Assembly (NCBI RefSeq): GCF_029760895.1
Contig: NZ_CP121679.1
Span: 3,392,001-3,456,000 of the forward strand
DNA from: Ancylobacter sp. WKF20
GTDB lineage: Bacteria > Pseudomonadota > Alphaproteobacteria > Rhizobiales > Xanthobacteraceae
DNA: 64,000 bases
Direction: 5' to 3'
Below are positions 1 to 8,613 of this stretch, piece by piece. Within the stretch, counting starts at the first letter, position 1, and each line of letters begins with the position of its first letter. The translations under genes were made by a program, and so were the position numbers. The notes beneath the pieces were generated by a model, which was given only the letters and a program-made list of their open reading frames with translations, searched no databases and was not told the DNA's origin.

Positions 1-237
1 GCCTGAGCGGGACGCTCGCATCAGGGACAGCTCTCGGCGGCGCGCCTCCGGGCGCCTCTCGGGCCGATCGCTCCATCAGTTCATCGGACGGGAGCGCGGC
101 ATCTGCCATCGTCCGATGACGAATACGACGCTCCGGGCTGTGCGACGGCGCTCCCGCACGACGCCGCAGCAGACCGTAATCCGCCGCCGTCGCCAAGCTG
201 CGAACCGCGGTCGCGTTTCAACGAAAGACCCGTCTCA
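1..237. other. Left edge: no certain gene, possible divergent CDS start
   Basis: No convincing complete gene. On the minus strand an ATG at 109 opens a frame that stays open to the window edge (about 36 codons), so a divergent gene, perhaps a regulator of the reductase at 238, may begin here. The visible N-terminus is low in information (Ala/Pro/Arg rich) and matches no family I recognise. A small inverted repeat, CATCG-TC-CGATG at 107-118, overlaps that possible start and could be an operator. Confidence 0.3.
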
Positions 238-795
238 ATGAACATCGCCATCGTGTTTGATAGTGGCTATGGCCACACCGCCAAGCTCGCCCGCCATGTG
301 GCGGAGGGCGTCGCCCGGGTGCCTGGGGCCAAGGCAACCCTTTTCGCCGTGGCCGACGGCCCCGTCGACTGGGCCGCGCTGGCCGCCAGCGACGCCATCA
401 TCTTCGGATCGCCGACCTATAACGGCCTCATCTCCGCGCGCCTGAAGAGGTTCATGGAAGATTCAACTGGCACCGCCTGGATGCCACAGGCCTGGCGCAA
501 CAAGATCGCTGCCGGCTTCACAAATTCCGGTGCCGTTCACGGCGACAAGCTCAACGCCCTGGTGTCTCTGGCGCTTTTCGCCGCCCAGCACGGCATGATC
601 TGGGTCGGCCTCGATATCTTTCCCGGCAAGACCCAGAACGACCTGAACCGTCTCGGTAGTTGGCTCGGTGCGATGGCGCAGTCGGACGACGCGCCGGCAG
701 AGCTGACCCCCATCGACAGCGACCTGCGGACCGCGGCCTATCTCGGCCAGCGTGTCGCCGAGGTCACGGCGCAGTTCCTTAAGGGCAGGGCCTGA
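238..795 (+). CDS. Flavodoxin-like NAD(P)H:quinone/FMN reductase family protein
   Basis: A 185-residue flavodoxin-fold protein. The N-terminus runs beta strand then an FMN-phosphate loop (FDSGYGHTAK, residues 7-16), and GSPTYNG at 57-63 is the second FMN-contact loop typical of the WrbA/NADPH-dependent FMN reductase group. Length fits that group. It probably binds FMN and reduces quinones or flavins in the cytosol with NAD(P)H; the physiological substrate cannot be read from sequence. It stands alone on the plus strand, and the downstream tRNA is on the other strand. The ATG at 238 is the first in-frame start before the FMN loop. Flavodoxin-family assignment is firm; the electron acceptor is unknown. 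Confidence 0.8.
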   Translation: MNIAIVFDSGYGHTAKLARHVAEGVARVPGAKATLFAVADGPVDWAALAASDAIIFGSPTYNGLISARLKRFMEDSTGTAWMPQAWRNKIAAGFTNSGAVHGDKLNALVSLALFAAQHGMIWVGLDIFPGKTQNDLNRLGSWLGAMAQSDDAPAELTPIDSDLRTAAYLGQRVAEVTAQFLKGRA

Positions 796-880
796 TCGCC
801 CCATCGGGAAATTCCACGCCGGACGCGGCCGGATGAGAGCGCCGATCACATCCGGCCGCGGCTCGCGGACGAACCAACGC

Positions 881-903
881 AGAAAGCGCCCCGAGGGGCG
901 CTT
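881..903 (-). terminator. Terminator hairpin downstream of tRNA-Gly
   Basis: A perfect 9-bp stem, AAGCGCCCC (884-892) with GGGGCGCTT (895-903) around a 2-nt loop. On the minus strand it is followed by TTTCT. It sits about 30 bases beyond the 3' end of tRNA-Gly and probably ends that transcript. The symmetry could also stop read-through from the flavodoxin gene. Confidence 0.6.
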
Positions 904-932
904 GCTATACGTCTGATTTTCTTTTGGAAAAT

Positions 933-1007
933 TGGAGCGGGCGATGGGATTCGAACCCACGACCCCAACCTTGGCAAGGTTGTGCTCTACCCCTGAGCTA
1001 CACCCGC
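933..1007 (-). tRNA. tRNA-Gly(GCC)
   Basis: Reads on the minus strand as a standard cloverleaf. The acceptor stem is GCGGGTG with CGCCCGC, the D arm contains GTAGCTCAGGGGTAGAGC, and the anticodon stem is CAACC/GGTTG around loop TTGCCAA (anticodon GCC). The T arm contains GGTTCGAATCC. Discriminator U73 and an encoded CCA (933-935) follow. It decodes GGC and GGU glycine codons. Confidence 0.97.
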
Positions 1008-1108
1008 TCGCTCCGTGTTCTGAAGCTCCGGTCTTGCCGGCGCCCCCGAACGGGCCGTCTCTATGCCCCAGCCTCGGGCGGATTGCAACGGGGTTTTTCA
1101 GCTTTTCT

Positions 1109-1130
1109 CACCGGCCGATGACGGCCGGTG
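1109..1130 (-). terminator. Hairpin after the nitrilase-cluster operon
   Basis: An 8-bp perfect stem, CACCGGCC (1109-1116) with GGCCGGTG (1123-1130), begins 21 bases past the last stop of the nine-gene operon. No U tract follows on either strand, so it is either a weak terminator or an RNA 3'-end stabiliser. Confidence 0.4.
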
Positions 1131-1150
1131 GAAAACTCCCCGCGGGTCGC

Positions 1151-2038
1151 TCACACCGCCCGCTCGGTGAAGGCGTCGGCAAGGCGCGCCCCGTCGCTTG
1201 CCCGCTCCAGCCGGCAGCGATGCACCAGAACGCCCTCCCCGCGCCGCGCCGCGAGCCAGCGCACGAGGATCCGCTCACCGGGATCGACATTGCCGTGAAA
1301 GAACACCTCGCGTCGACGCGTGACGGCACGCGGCGCGCGGCGGCCGTCGAGATGCCACTCCGCCCGGTCGAGAAAACCGACGAAGCTGGAGAAGTAGAGA
1401 AAGCCCGCGCCGTTGAAATCCTGCGCCGGGCAGGGGTCGATCTCGAATCGGCCCTCCCCTTCCAGGCTCGCGAGATCAAAGCCGAAATGCGTGCCCAGCC
1501 GGCCCGCCCGCAGATCCGCCGCGCGGGTGGCAAGCTCGTTCGGTGCGTCGATCACGGGCGGGAAGCCGTCCAGCGCCACGCGGGCGACGGCATGGTTGCT
1601 CCCGCCGCTGCCGCGCCGGACGAAGACCGAGACCAGTTCGATCTCGCCGAGACAGACGCCCTGCCGCAGCAGGCGGTGTCGGCTGGCGCATTGGGTGCGG
1701 GAGATGCGCCGCAGGCTGGAGCGGATGACCAGACGGTCATTCTCCCCCAGCGCATCGAAGGCGGCCTGGGCGACCGACAGCGCGCAGAAGGCGGCATAGA
1801 CCGGCGCCCCGTCGCCATCGCGGAAATCCGGCACGGCGCGCCCGGCCATCTCCGCCAGCAGCATCCAGTGGCGATGGCCGAGCTCCTTGAGCAGCCAGCT
1901 CTCCGAGAGGCCGGCCAGCGAGAGCTGCGGCATGCCGAGGATGAGCGAGACCTCGCCCGTCACCTCACGCGCGAGGTGGCCTGGGGCGGCGGCAGGGATG
2001 GCCTCGTCGAGCTCCAGCGGCCCCAGTGGTCGGTTCAT
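1151..2038 (-). CDS. LnmK/Pnap_2097-like double-hotdog protein, last gene of the Nit1C-type operon
   Basis: A 295-residue protein whose two halves look like hotdog domains. It resembles LnmK, the bifunctional acyltransferase/decarboxylase of leinamycin biosynthesis, and the related Pnap_2097 biosynthetic family. Recognisable patches are VYAAFCALSV in the first half, DFNGAGFLYFSSFVGFLDRAEW in spirit of the LnmK DFNG..LYF.SF...DRAEW block, and REVFFHGNVDPGERI near the C-terminus. The start ATG overlaps the stop of the upstream flavoprotein gene by 4 bp (ATGA), so they are translationally coupled. LnmK acts on acyl-CoA and acyl carrier protein, but no carrier protein is visible here. It may acylate or decarboxylate a cluster intermediate; that role is inferred. 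Confidence 0.6.
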   Translation of the reverse strand: MNRPLGPLELDEAIPAAAPGHLAREVTGEVSLILGMPQLSLAGLSESWLLKELGHRHWMLLAEMAGRAVPDFRDGDGAPVYAAFCALSVAQAAFDALGENDRLVIRSSLRRISRTQCASRHRLLRQGVCLGEIELVSVFVRRGSGGSNHAVARVALDGFPPVIDAPNELATRAADLRAGRLGTHFGFDLASLEGEGRFEIDPCPAQDFNGAGFLYFSSFVGFLDRAEWHLDGRRAPRAVTRRREVFFHGNVDPGERILVRWLAARRGEGVLVHRCRLERASDGARLADAFTERAV

Positions 2039-3300
2039 GCCGCGCTGTCCTGCCCGGCGCGGGCGAGCTGCGCGGCGATATGATCGACGAGGAAGGCCGC
2101 GTCGCGTCCCACGCTGCCGAAGCGGCCGGAACCCCAGGTGTGCAGCCAGGGCAGGCCAAGGAAGTAGAGCCCCTCGCGCGCCGTCACGCCGCGCCGGTGC
2201 TGCGGGTGGCCCGCGCCGTTGAAGACGGGCGCGTCCAGCCAGCGGAAATCCGGGCGGAAGCCGATGCACCAGACAATGGCGGTGATCCCCGAGCCGGCGA
2301 GATCGAGCGTGCCGCGCTCGGCCGGCGGCTCCCACACCGGCGTGTAGACGCTGGGCGGCGGCGCCGCGATGGCGTTGTCAGTGATGTGCTTGTCGATGGC
2401 GGCGTTGATGCCGTTATAGGTGCGGTCGGCATCATCCAAGGCCTGCCGGAGGTTTTCCTCGAACAGCAGCGAACCGCCGTCGAAATCGCGCAGCACGCCA
2501 TACAGCTCCATGCCCTCGCGCGCGAATTTGCGCAGGTCGATGTCGCGCCCGCCATCGCGGCCGGTGACGTAATGGTTGGTGTTGTCGCGCACGCCCTCGC
2601 GCAGCGGGTGCTTCTCCACTGGCATGTCGTAATAGCCCATATCCGCGAGCCAGGTGACGACGTCCCGGCCTCGGTAGAAGCGGGCGCAGCGCGGCGCGTC
2701 CCCCACCGCCAGATGCACCTTGCGGCCGGCGAGGTGGAGATCCTCGGCGATCTGCGCGCCGGACTGACCGGAACCGACCACCAGCACCGCGCCGGGCGGC
2801 AGCTGGTCGGCGTTGCGGTACTGCGCCGAGTGGATCTGGGCGATGGAGGCGGGCAGGCGCTCGGCCATGCGCGGAATGATCGGCTCGTGATAGCCGCCGG
2901 ACGCCGCAATCACATGATCGGCGCTGAAGTCGCCGGCGCTGGTTGAGATGAGGAAGCCGCCCTCGGCGCGCGGCGCGACGCGGCGCACGCTCACCCCCTC
3001 GCGGATCGGCGGGTCAACCTTGGCGCGGAAGCCGGCGAGATAGGCGCGGATCTCATCCTTCTTCATGAAGCCGTCCGGCTCCGGCCCATCATAGGGATGG
3101 CCGGGCAGGTCGCATTGCCAGTTGGGCGTCACCAGACAGAAATTGTCCCAGCGCTGGCTCTCCCAGGCGTGCATCGCCCGGTTCTTCTCCAGCACGAGAT
3201 GACCGATGCCGCGCTGGCGCAGATGATAGGAGGCCGACAGCCCCGCCTGGCCGCCGCCGACGATGACGACCGGATGATGCTCGATGCGGTTCTCATTCAT
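2035..3300 (-). CDS. MSMEG_0569-family flavin-dependent oxidoreductase (Nit1C cluster)
   Basis: A 421-residue class B flavin monooxygenase-like protein. GGGQAG at 15-20 is the FAD dinucleotide motif and GSGQSG at 176-181 the NADPH-binding one, a two-Rossmann layout as in FMO/BVMO-type enzymes. In Nit1C clusters this position is held by the MSMEG_0569 family. It should oxygenate a small nitrogen or carbonyl compound using NADPH and O2; the substrate is unknown. It begins 24 bases after the MSMEG_0570-like gene and overlaps the LnmK-like gene by 4 bp, which places it firmly in the operon. The family-specific assignment rests mostly on gene context. Confidence 0.8.
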   Translation of the reverse strand: MNENRIEHHPVVIVGGGQAGLSASYHLRQRGIGHLVLEKNRAMHAWESQRWDNFCLVTPNWQCDLPGHPYDGPEPDGFMKKDEIRAYLAGFRAKVDPPIREGVSVRRVAPRAEGGFLISTSAGDFSADHVIAASGGYHEPIIPRMAERLPASIAQIHSAQYRNADQLPPGAVLVVGSGQSGAQIAEDLHLAGRKVHLAVGDAPRCARFYRGRDVVTWLADMGYYDMPVEKHPLREGVRDNTNHYVTGRDGGRDIDLRKFAREGMELYGVLRDFDGGSLLFEENLRQALDDADRTYNGINAAIDKHITDNAIAAPPPSVYTPVWEPPAERGTLDLAGSGITAIVWCIGFRPDFRWLDAPVFNGAGHPQHRRGVTAREGLYFLGLPWLHTWGSGRFGSVGRDAAFLVDHIAAQLARAGQDSAA

Positions 3301-3324
3301 GCGGGTGTCTCCGCGAGGCGGCGC

Positions 3325-3612
3325 TCACGCGTCGAAGGATTCGACGGCGACGCGGGCCTCCGATTGCGTGGAAAAAGAGCGGCCGGCGTTTTCCAGCCGG
3401 GCGAGCTGCCCGAGGGCGCGTGAGCAGGGGAAGCCGTATTTCGCCTCCACCCGCTCGCTGGCGATCATCAGCGCCGTGCGGGAGCGGGCGAGGAAATCGT
3501 CGAGCGCATAGGTCTCGCCCGGCGTCAGATAGTCCTTGATGATGAGCGAAGGCGAGTAGCACGGCTCGCGCGTGCCATCGGGCCAGCGGATGGTGAAGGT
3601 CATCTCAGGCAT
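3325..3612 (-). CDS. MSMEG_0570-family nitrogen starvation response protein
   Basis: A small protein of 95 residues beginning [13 protein letters not shown]. It has no catalytic motif I recognise. Size, the opening F.IRWPDG strand and position between the glycosyltransferase and flavoprotein match the MSMEG_0570 family found only in nitrilase gene clusters. The middle holds a conserved-looking [20 protein letters not shown] segment in the family pattern. The start at 3612 overlaps the preceding glycosyltransferase stop by 8 bp; ATG at 3603 is an alternative. It may be an accessory or carrier subunit for a cluster enzyme, which is speculation. Confidence 0.7.
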   Translation of the reverse strand: MPEMTFTIRWPDGTREPCYSPSLIIKDYLTPGETYALDDFLARSRTALMIASERVEAKYGFPCSRALGQLARLENAGRSFSTQSEARVAVESFDA

Positions 3613-4783
3613 GGTGAAGCTCCGCAGGGGCAGCCGCAGCGAGGGCGCGGTAGGCGGGAAGGTGGGCGCGGGCGACGGTGAGCCAGTCATGCCGGGCCGC
3701 CGCGCGCGGACCCTGCGCGGCGAGACGGTTGGCGAGTTCCGGGCTCAAGGCGGCGGCCAGCGCATTGGCGATGGAGGCGGGGCTCTTCGGGTCGCACCAG
3801 ACCGTCTCGTCCTCGCCGATATGCTCGGTGAAGGGCGCGATGCGCGAGACGACGGTGGGGACGCCGCAGGCCATCGCCTCCAGGGCGACGAGGCCGAAGC
3901 CTTCATTGAGCGAGGCGAAGGCCAGCACATCGGCGAGGCGGTAGAGGGCGGGCATGTCGGCCTGCGCCAGCGCGCCGGTGCGGATCACCGCGTCACCGGG
4001 CAGGCCGGAGGCGGCAAGGCGCGCGGCGAATTCCGCCTGATAGGCGTGATGGTCCAGTACGCTCGCGCCGCCGGCGATGACGAACTGCGCGCGCGGGTGG
4101 AGTGCGCGCAGCTGGATGAAGCCCTCCAGCATGGCGAGCGTGTTCTTGCGCTCCTCCACGCCGCCGACGCTGAGGATGATGGGACCGCCGCCGAGGCCGA
4201 GCGTGCGGGCGAGCCCCGCCTCCCGGCCATCCGGCAGCGGAGTGAAGCGCGCCGTGTCGATGCCGTTGCCGACGAGATCGGGCGCCAGGCCGAACAGGAC
4301 GGCGAGCTTGTCCTGCCAGAGATGGCTCACCGCGAAATGTCGGTCCGCCGTGACGATGGCGCGGCGCTGAAGCTCGGCCAGCGCCGGGTCGCGGAAGCTG
4401 TCGACGTGATGCACCGTGCGGGCGAAACCGGGGATGAGGCCGCGCTCCGTCAGCGTCGCCAGCGCATTGCCGGAAATGCCGTCCTGCGCGTGGAAGACAT
4501 CGAACCGCCGGTGCGCGGGGGCCTCGAAATGGCGGATGTAATCGGCCATGCGGATGCGCACCATCTCCGTCACATCCGCGCCAACCGGCGAGGCGGGCAC
4601 GCTGACCGTTCCACACAGCGTCGGGCGGAAGAAGCCGGCGCCCTTGGCATCCGGCGCGTGGACCACCGCCTCATGGCCGAGCCGGGTCAGCGCGTCGCCC
4701 AGCTCCAGCGCATGGACGACGCCGCCGCGCGGGTTGGTGGAATGGGCGAGGATGGCGATGCGCAGCGGGCGGGAGGCACTCAT
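3605..4783 (-). CDS. MSMEG_0565-family GT4 glycosyltransferase (Nit1C cluster)
   Basis: A 392-residue GT-B fold, retaining GT4-type glycosyltransferase. The N-terminal domain has the glycine loop STNPRGGVVHAL for the acceptor side. The C-terminal domain has the GT4 EX7E block (EGFGLVALEAMACG), which binds the nucleotide sugar. The family is MSMEG_0565, recurrent in nitrilase clusters. A sugar transferase in a supposedly catabolic cluster suggests that a glycosylated small molecule is made or detoxified. The start overlaps the AIR-synthase-like stop by 4 bp. Donor and acceptor are unknown. Confidence 0.82.
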   Translation of the reverse strand: MSASRPLRIAILAHSTNPRGGVVHALELGDALTRLGHEAVVHAPDAKGAGFFRPTLCGTVSVPASPVGADVTEMVRIRMADYIRHFEAPAHRRFDVFHAQDGISGNALATLTERGLIPGFARTVHHVDSFRDPALAELQRRAIVTADRHFAVSHLWQDKLAVLFGLAPDLVGNGIDTARFTPLPDGREAGLARTLGLGGGPIILSVGGVEERKNTLAMLEGFIQLRALHPRAQFVIAGGASVLDHHAYQAEFAARLAASGLPGDAVIRTGALAQADMPALYRLADVLAFASLNEGFGLVALEAMACGVPTVVSRIAPFTEHIGEDETVWCDPKSPASIANALAAALSPELANRLAAQGPRAAARHDWLTVARAHLPAYRALAAAAPAELHHA

Positions 4784-5793
4784 GCCGCATCCTCCGCGCG
4801 GGGTGCCAGGGGACCGCAGCCGATGAGCGGGCGGGCGGCGAAATCCCAGATGGTCTCGCGCGCCGCGCCGTTCAACACGGTGACGCGCCGATCCGCGGTG
4901 ACCCGGCCAATAGCTACAGCGGCGATGCCGCGCGCCTGAAAGGCCTGACAAATAGCCGGCTCATTATCGGGGGTGGCGGTGAGTAGGTAACCGTAGCTCG
5001 GGAAGCTCATCAGCCAACGCGCCGGGTCCACCCCCTCCGGCGCCGGCACGCGGGCAAGGTCGATCTCGATCCCCACGCCCGAGGCTTCCGCCAGCATAGC
5101 GCTGGTGCCGACCACGCCGCCCTGGCTGATGTCCTTGGCGGCGCGGGAGAGGCCGGCCTCGGCGATCTCGGGCAGCAAAGCGAGGTCGCCGCGCAGCCGC
5201 TCGGCCGGAGCGTCGGTGGCGGCTTCCCAGTTGGAGAACGGTTCGCGGTAGCGCCCGCGCAGATCGATGGCGGCGATCAGCGTCTCGCCCGGCTGCGCGT
5301 CGAAGGAAGTCAGCAGGCGCTTCGCCCGCCCGAGAATGGCAACGGAGAGCTGGCCGCGATCGGTCTTGAGATTGGTGTGGCCGCCGACGACGGGGACGCC
5401 GAAGCGCTCCGACGCCGCGCGCAGGCCCGCCAGAACCGGCGACGCCTCCTCCTCGCCCTTCGCCCATACCGCATCGACCACGGCGAGCGGGCGCCCGCCC
5501 ATGGCGGCGATGTCGGAGAGGTTGACCATCACCCCGCACCAGCCGGCGAACCACGGATCGCCGGCGACGAACTCGTTCATGAAGCCTTCAATGGCGAGAA
5601 GCAGCCAGCCCTCGCCATCGGGAATGGCGGCACAGTCGTCGCCCACCCGTATGTCACTCGTGCCGCCGATCCCCAGCCGCGCGGCGGCGAGCGCGATATC
5701 GGCCTTGGCCGCCATGCCGGCCGACGCCCGCAACTTGGCGACGATGCCGGCAAAGGCATCCGGGCCGAGCGGCAAGCCCCCGCGCGCGCTCAT
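4780..5793 (-). CDS. AIR synthase-related protein, sll0787/MSMEG_0567 C-terminal type
   Basis: A 337-residue member of the PurM/AIR synthase superfamily (also ThiL, SelD, HypE), ATP-dependent enzymes that activate oxygen atoms of amides or phosphates. The N-terminal half carries VGDDCAAIPDGEGW, followed by NLSDIAAMGGRPLA, the standard metal-ATP block of the family. In mycobacteria the corresponding protein MSMEG_0567 is fused to a GNAT domain. Here, as in Synechocystis sll0786/sll0787, the two are separate genes overlapping by 4 bp. The likely role is ATP-dependent dehydration or phosphorylation of a cluster intermediate; the substrate is unknown. Confidence 0.8.
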   Translation of the reverse strand: MSARGGLPLGPDAFAGIVAKLRASAGMAAKADIALAAARLGIGGTSDIRVGDDCAAIPDGEGWLLLAIEGFMNEFVAGDPWFAGWCGVMVNLSDIAAMGGRPLAVVDAVWAKGEEEASPVLAGLRAASERFGVPVVGGHTNLKTDRGQLSVAILGRAKRLLTSFDAQPGETLIAAIDLRGRYREPFSNWEAATDAPAERLRGDLALLPEIAEAGLSRAAKDISQGGVVGTSAMLAEASGVGIEIDLARVPAPEGVDPARWLMSFPSYGYLLTATPDNEPAICQAFQARGIAAVAIGRVTADRRVTVLNGAARETIWDFAARPLIGCGPLAPRAEDAA

Positions 5794-6347
5794 GCCGCCC
5801 TCCGCACGCTGCCTGCCCGCGCCAGCGCGTGGAAGCCGGTCTCGGCATCGAGGATCGGCGGATAATGAGCGAGGTCCGCCTGCATGAGCAGATGCGGGCG
5901 GCCATGGAGCTCCTTCTCCTCGACGATGTTCCAGTGCAGCCGGCGGAACAGCAGGCCGTTCTGGCTCTGCACATGGGCAAGGAAGCGGGTACAGCCGCGC
6001 GCATGGGCGGAGGACACGGCAAGCCGGATCAGCGCCGCGCCGAGCGGCCCGACCTTGCGATAGCCTTCCGCCACGGCGAGGCGCGAGCCCCACCACAGGC
6101 CGGGCTCGGCTTCATGGATGCGCACCGTGCCGACCACATCGTCGGCCACCAGCCCGAGCATGGAAACGGCGACGATGGGAATGGCGACGGCGTCGATGGC
6201 GTCACGGTCGTCGCCCGCGAACAGGCCCTGCTCCTCGCAGAACACTTCATGGCGCAGACGCGCGGCGCCGCGCTTCTCCCAGGTGGCGGTGGCGAACTTC
6301 ACCTGGAAATCGGCGGCGCGGAAGGCGTCGAAGGGCCCATACATCAT
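5790..6347 (-). CDS. MSMEG_0567/Sll0786-family GNAT N-acetyltransferase
   Basis: A 185-residue GNAT-fold protein. RHEVFCEEQGLF is a GNAT N-terminal signature found in autoinducer-synthase-like and YitH-like members. YRKVGPLGAALIRLAVSSAHARG corresponds to the acetyl-CoA pyrophosphate loop and helix. It presumably acylates an amine made by another cluster enzyme. The start ATG overlaps the radical SAM stop by 4 bp; a second ATG follows immediately at 6344. It is the separated N-terminal half of the fused mycobacterial MSMEG_0567. Confidence 0.8.
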   Translation of the reverse strand: MMYGPFDAFRAADFQVKFATATWEKRGAARLRHEVFCEEQGLFAGDDRDAIDAVAIPIVAVSMLGLVADDVVGTVRIHEAEPGLWWGSRLAVAEGYRKVGPLGAALIRLAVSSAHARGCTRFLAHVQSQNGLLFRRLHWNIVEEKELHGRPHLLMQADLAHYPPILDAETGFHALARAGSVRRAA

Positions 6348-7504
6348 GCGCAGCCCCCCATCGCGCCGGCCATACTGCCCCGGCGCTCATAGGTGGAGAG
6401 CGCCGAGCATGCGCCGCATTTGGCGCAGCCGGCCTTGGCGTCGATGGATTTCAGCCCGGTCGCCAGCAGCATGCCCGAGAGCGGGCCGAGGATGGAATTC
6501 ATGAAGGCCGGCGTGGGCGTCGGGTGGCTTTCCAGCGGCGTGCCGGAAATCGGCACGAAGGGCACGACGAAGGGATAGACGCCGATCTTGGTCAGCCGGT
6601 CGCAGATGGCGAGGATCTCCTCGCGCGTGTCGCCGAGCCCGGCGAGGATATAGGTCGAGACCTGCCCGCGCCCGAACACCGGCACGGCGGCGGCGAACGC
6701 CTCAAAGTAGCGTTCCACCGACACCTGCGCCTTGCCGGGCATGATCGTCTGCCGCACCGGCTCGCTCACCGCTTCCAGATGCATGCCGAGCGCGTCCGCC
6801 CCCGCCGCGAACATCCGGCCGAACCAGGCATCGTCATCGGGCGGCTCGCACTGCACCTGGATCGGCAGGTCCACCGCCGCCTTCACCGCCGCGACGCTCT
6901 CGGTGAGGATCGCCGCGCCACGGTCCTTGCCCGGCGGGGTGCCGGTGGTCATCACCATGTGCTTGACGCCATCAAGCTCCACCGCCGCCTTGGCGACTTC
7001 CGCGAGCTGGGCGGGGGTCTTGCGCTCGATGGTGCGGCCGGCCGCCAGCGACTGGCCGATGGCGCAGAACTGGCAGGTCTTGGTGCGGCTCTGATAGCGG
7101 ATGCAGCTTTGCAGCACCGTGGTCGCCAGCACGTCGCGCCCATGCAGCACGGCGATCTTGGAATAGGGAATGCCATCGGCGGTGGAGAGGCCGTAGAATT
7201 TCGGCTGAAGCGGGAACGACACCTCGCCCAGCACCAGCCCGTCGCGGCTGATGCGCGAGCGACCATAGGCGTCGGGCCGCTCCACCAGATAGGGGCTCTC
7301 GAAGGCCGGCGCGGTGTGGACGGGGACCATGACGGTCATGCCGTCAATGGTCATCGCCTTATGGTCGGACGGTCCAGCACCACCCCGGCGCGACTCGGCG
7401 CCGGCACGGGGATCAACCAGCCGCACCCCGTAGGACTGCAACTCGTTGATCAGGTGCTCCGTCGGCATCGGCTGGAGATCGGTCGCGGGATCCATCGGCT
7501 TCAT
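6344..7504 (-). CDS. MSMEG_0568-family radical SAM protein (Nit1C cluster)
   Basis: A 386-residue radical SAM enzyme. The three cluster-binding cysteines are at about 134, 144 and 147 ([14 protein letters not shown]). The spacing is CX9CX2C instead of canonical CX3CX2C, and is characteristic of the MSMEG_0568/biotin-synthase-like branch. A second cysteine group, GCAKCGACS, lies close to the C-terminus and may hold an auxiliary iron-sulfur cluster. I choose the ATG at 7504 because GGGAG sits 8 bases upstream. This overlaps the nitrilase 3' end by 92 bp; starts at 7495 and 7468 are also possible. The reaction is not known for any member I can name. Confidence 0.85.
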   Translation of the reverse strand: MKPMDPATDLQPMPTEHLINELQSYGVRLVDPRAGAESRRGGAGPSDHKAMTIDGMTVMVPVHTAPAFESPYLVERPDAYGRSRISRDGLVLGEVSFPLQPKFYGLSTADGIPYSKIAVLHGRDVLATTVLQSCIRYQSRTKTCQFCAIGQSLAAGRTIERKTPAQLAEVAKAAVELDGVKHMVMTTGTPPGKDRGAAILTESVAAVKAAVDLPIQVQCEPPDDDAWFGRMFAAGADALGMHLEAVSEPVRQTIMPGKAQVSVERYFEAFAAAVPVFGRGQVSTYILAGLGDTREEILAICDRLTKIGVYPFVVPFVPISGTPLESHPTPTPAFMNSILGPLSGMLLATGLKSIDAKAGCAKCGACSALSTYERRGSMAGAMGGCA

Positions 7505-8486
7505 CGAACGCACTCCCGGTGCTGGCGAGGAAGGGCGCGGCCTGCCGGTGCAGCGGCACGGCGGGCCGGTCGTCGAGATTGAGGCTGAGCAGTTCCGGCC
7601 GGGCGTAATGGCCGACCGAATCCATCATCCGCTTGCGCTTGGTGATGAGCGCCATGTCGAGATCGGCGATGAGAATGCCCTCGCCGGAGATGAGCGGGGG
7701 CACGACATGGCTGCCCTCGGGCGAGATGATCGCCGTCATGCAGCCGCCGATGAGCGCCTTGCGCAGCCGCTCATCCGGCGAGATGCGGGTGATCTGGTCC
7801 TCGGTCAGCCAGCCGGTGGCATTGACCACGAAGCAGCCCGATTCCAGCGCGTGGTGACGGATCGTCACCTCGATCTGCTCGGCGAAGATCGGCCCGACCA
7901 GCGAGCCGGGGAACTGCGCGACGTGGATTTCCTCGTGCTGGGCCATCAGCGCGTAGCGGGCGAGCGGGTTGTAATGCTCCCAGCAGGCCAGCGCGCCGAC
8001 GCGTCCCACAGCCGTGTCGGCCACCTTGAGGCCGGCGCCGTCGCCCTGCCCCCAGATCATCCGCTCATGGAAGGTCGGCGTGATCTTGCGGCGCTTGAGC
8101 TTCAGGCTGCCATCGGCGTCGAAGATGAGCTGGGTGTTGTAGAGCGAGCCATGGTCGCGCTCATTCACCCCCAGCACGACCACGACACCGAGGCGGCGGG
8201 CGGAGGCCGCCACCGCCTCGGTCACCGGGCCGGGCACGAGCACCGCCTGCTCATAGAGCCGCAGATGCTCCGCCCCGGTCAGCACCGGGGGCAGCACGAA
8301 GGAGAAATAGGGATACCAGGGCAGGAAGGTCTCCGGGAACACGACAAGCCGCGCCCCCTTGCCTGCTGCCTCCTCCAGCGCGGCGAGCACGCGGGTGAGC
8401 GTGCCCTCCAGGCTGTCGAGGTCCGGCGCGATCTGCACCGCGGCGGCGCGGACGATGCGCTTTGCCGGGGCTGTCATGTCTGCCAT
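7413..8486 (-). CDS. Nit6803-family nitrilase (Nit1C cluster)
   Basis: A 357-residue C-N hydrolase with the full nitrilase triad: Glu52 in [12 protein letters not shown], Lys134 in [12 protein letters not shown] and Cys168 in [17 protein letters not shown] is typical of true nitrilases as opposed to amidases. It hydrolyses a nitrile to carboxylate plus ammonia. In Nit1C clusters of cyanide-assimilating pseudomonads the equivalent enzyme (NitC) is tied to use of cyanide as nitrogen source. The C-terminal tail after about residue 320 is rich in Asp/Ala/Arg and overlaps the radical SAM coding start, so it is probably variable. A repeat-bearing gap of 127 bp separates this gene from the first gene of the operon. 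Confidence 0.9.
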   Translation of the reverse strand: MADMTAPAKRIVRAAAVQIAPDLDSLEGTLTRVLAALEEAAGKGARLVVFPETFLPWYPYFSFVLPPVLTGAEHLRLYEQAVLVPGPVTEAVAASARRLGVVVVLGVNERDHGSLYNTQLIFDADGSLKLKRRKITPTFHERMIWGQGDGAGLKVADTAVGRVGALACWEHYNPLARYALMAQHEEIHVAQFPGSLVGPIFAEQIEVTIRHHALESGCFVVNATGWLTEDQITRISPDERLRKALIGGCMTAIISPEGSHVVPPLISGEGILIADLDMALITKRKRMMDSVGHYARPELLSLNLDDRPAVPLHRQAAPFLASTGSAFDEADGSRDRSPADADGAPDQRVAVLRGAAG

Positions 8487-8507
8487 TGCGGCCTCCTCTG
8501 GCCTTGG

Positions 8508-8592
8508 CCGTCGTCCCGGACGGCGGCAGGGCCGCCGTTCCGGGATCGCACTGTCATCGGCATCCGATCCCGGCTCTCGGCCGGGATCACGG
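8508..8592. repeat. Palindromic repeat pair inside the nitrilase operon
   Basis: Two imperfect palindromes lie between the first and second genes of the operon. The first has CGTCCCGGACGGCGGC facing GCCGCCGTTCCGGGATCG (8512-8549). The second has CCGATCCCGGCTC facing CGGCCGGGATCACG. They are degenerate copies of the repeat family seen at 21.5, 43.6, 44.6 and 47.3 kb. Transcribed, they would form strong hairpins and could lower expression of the distal eight genes relative to the first. Confidence 0.75.
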
Positions 8593-8613
8593 GAACCCGT
8601 CAGAGCGTCCGGA

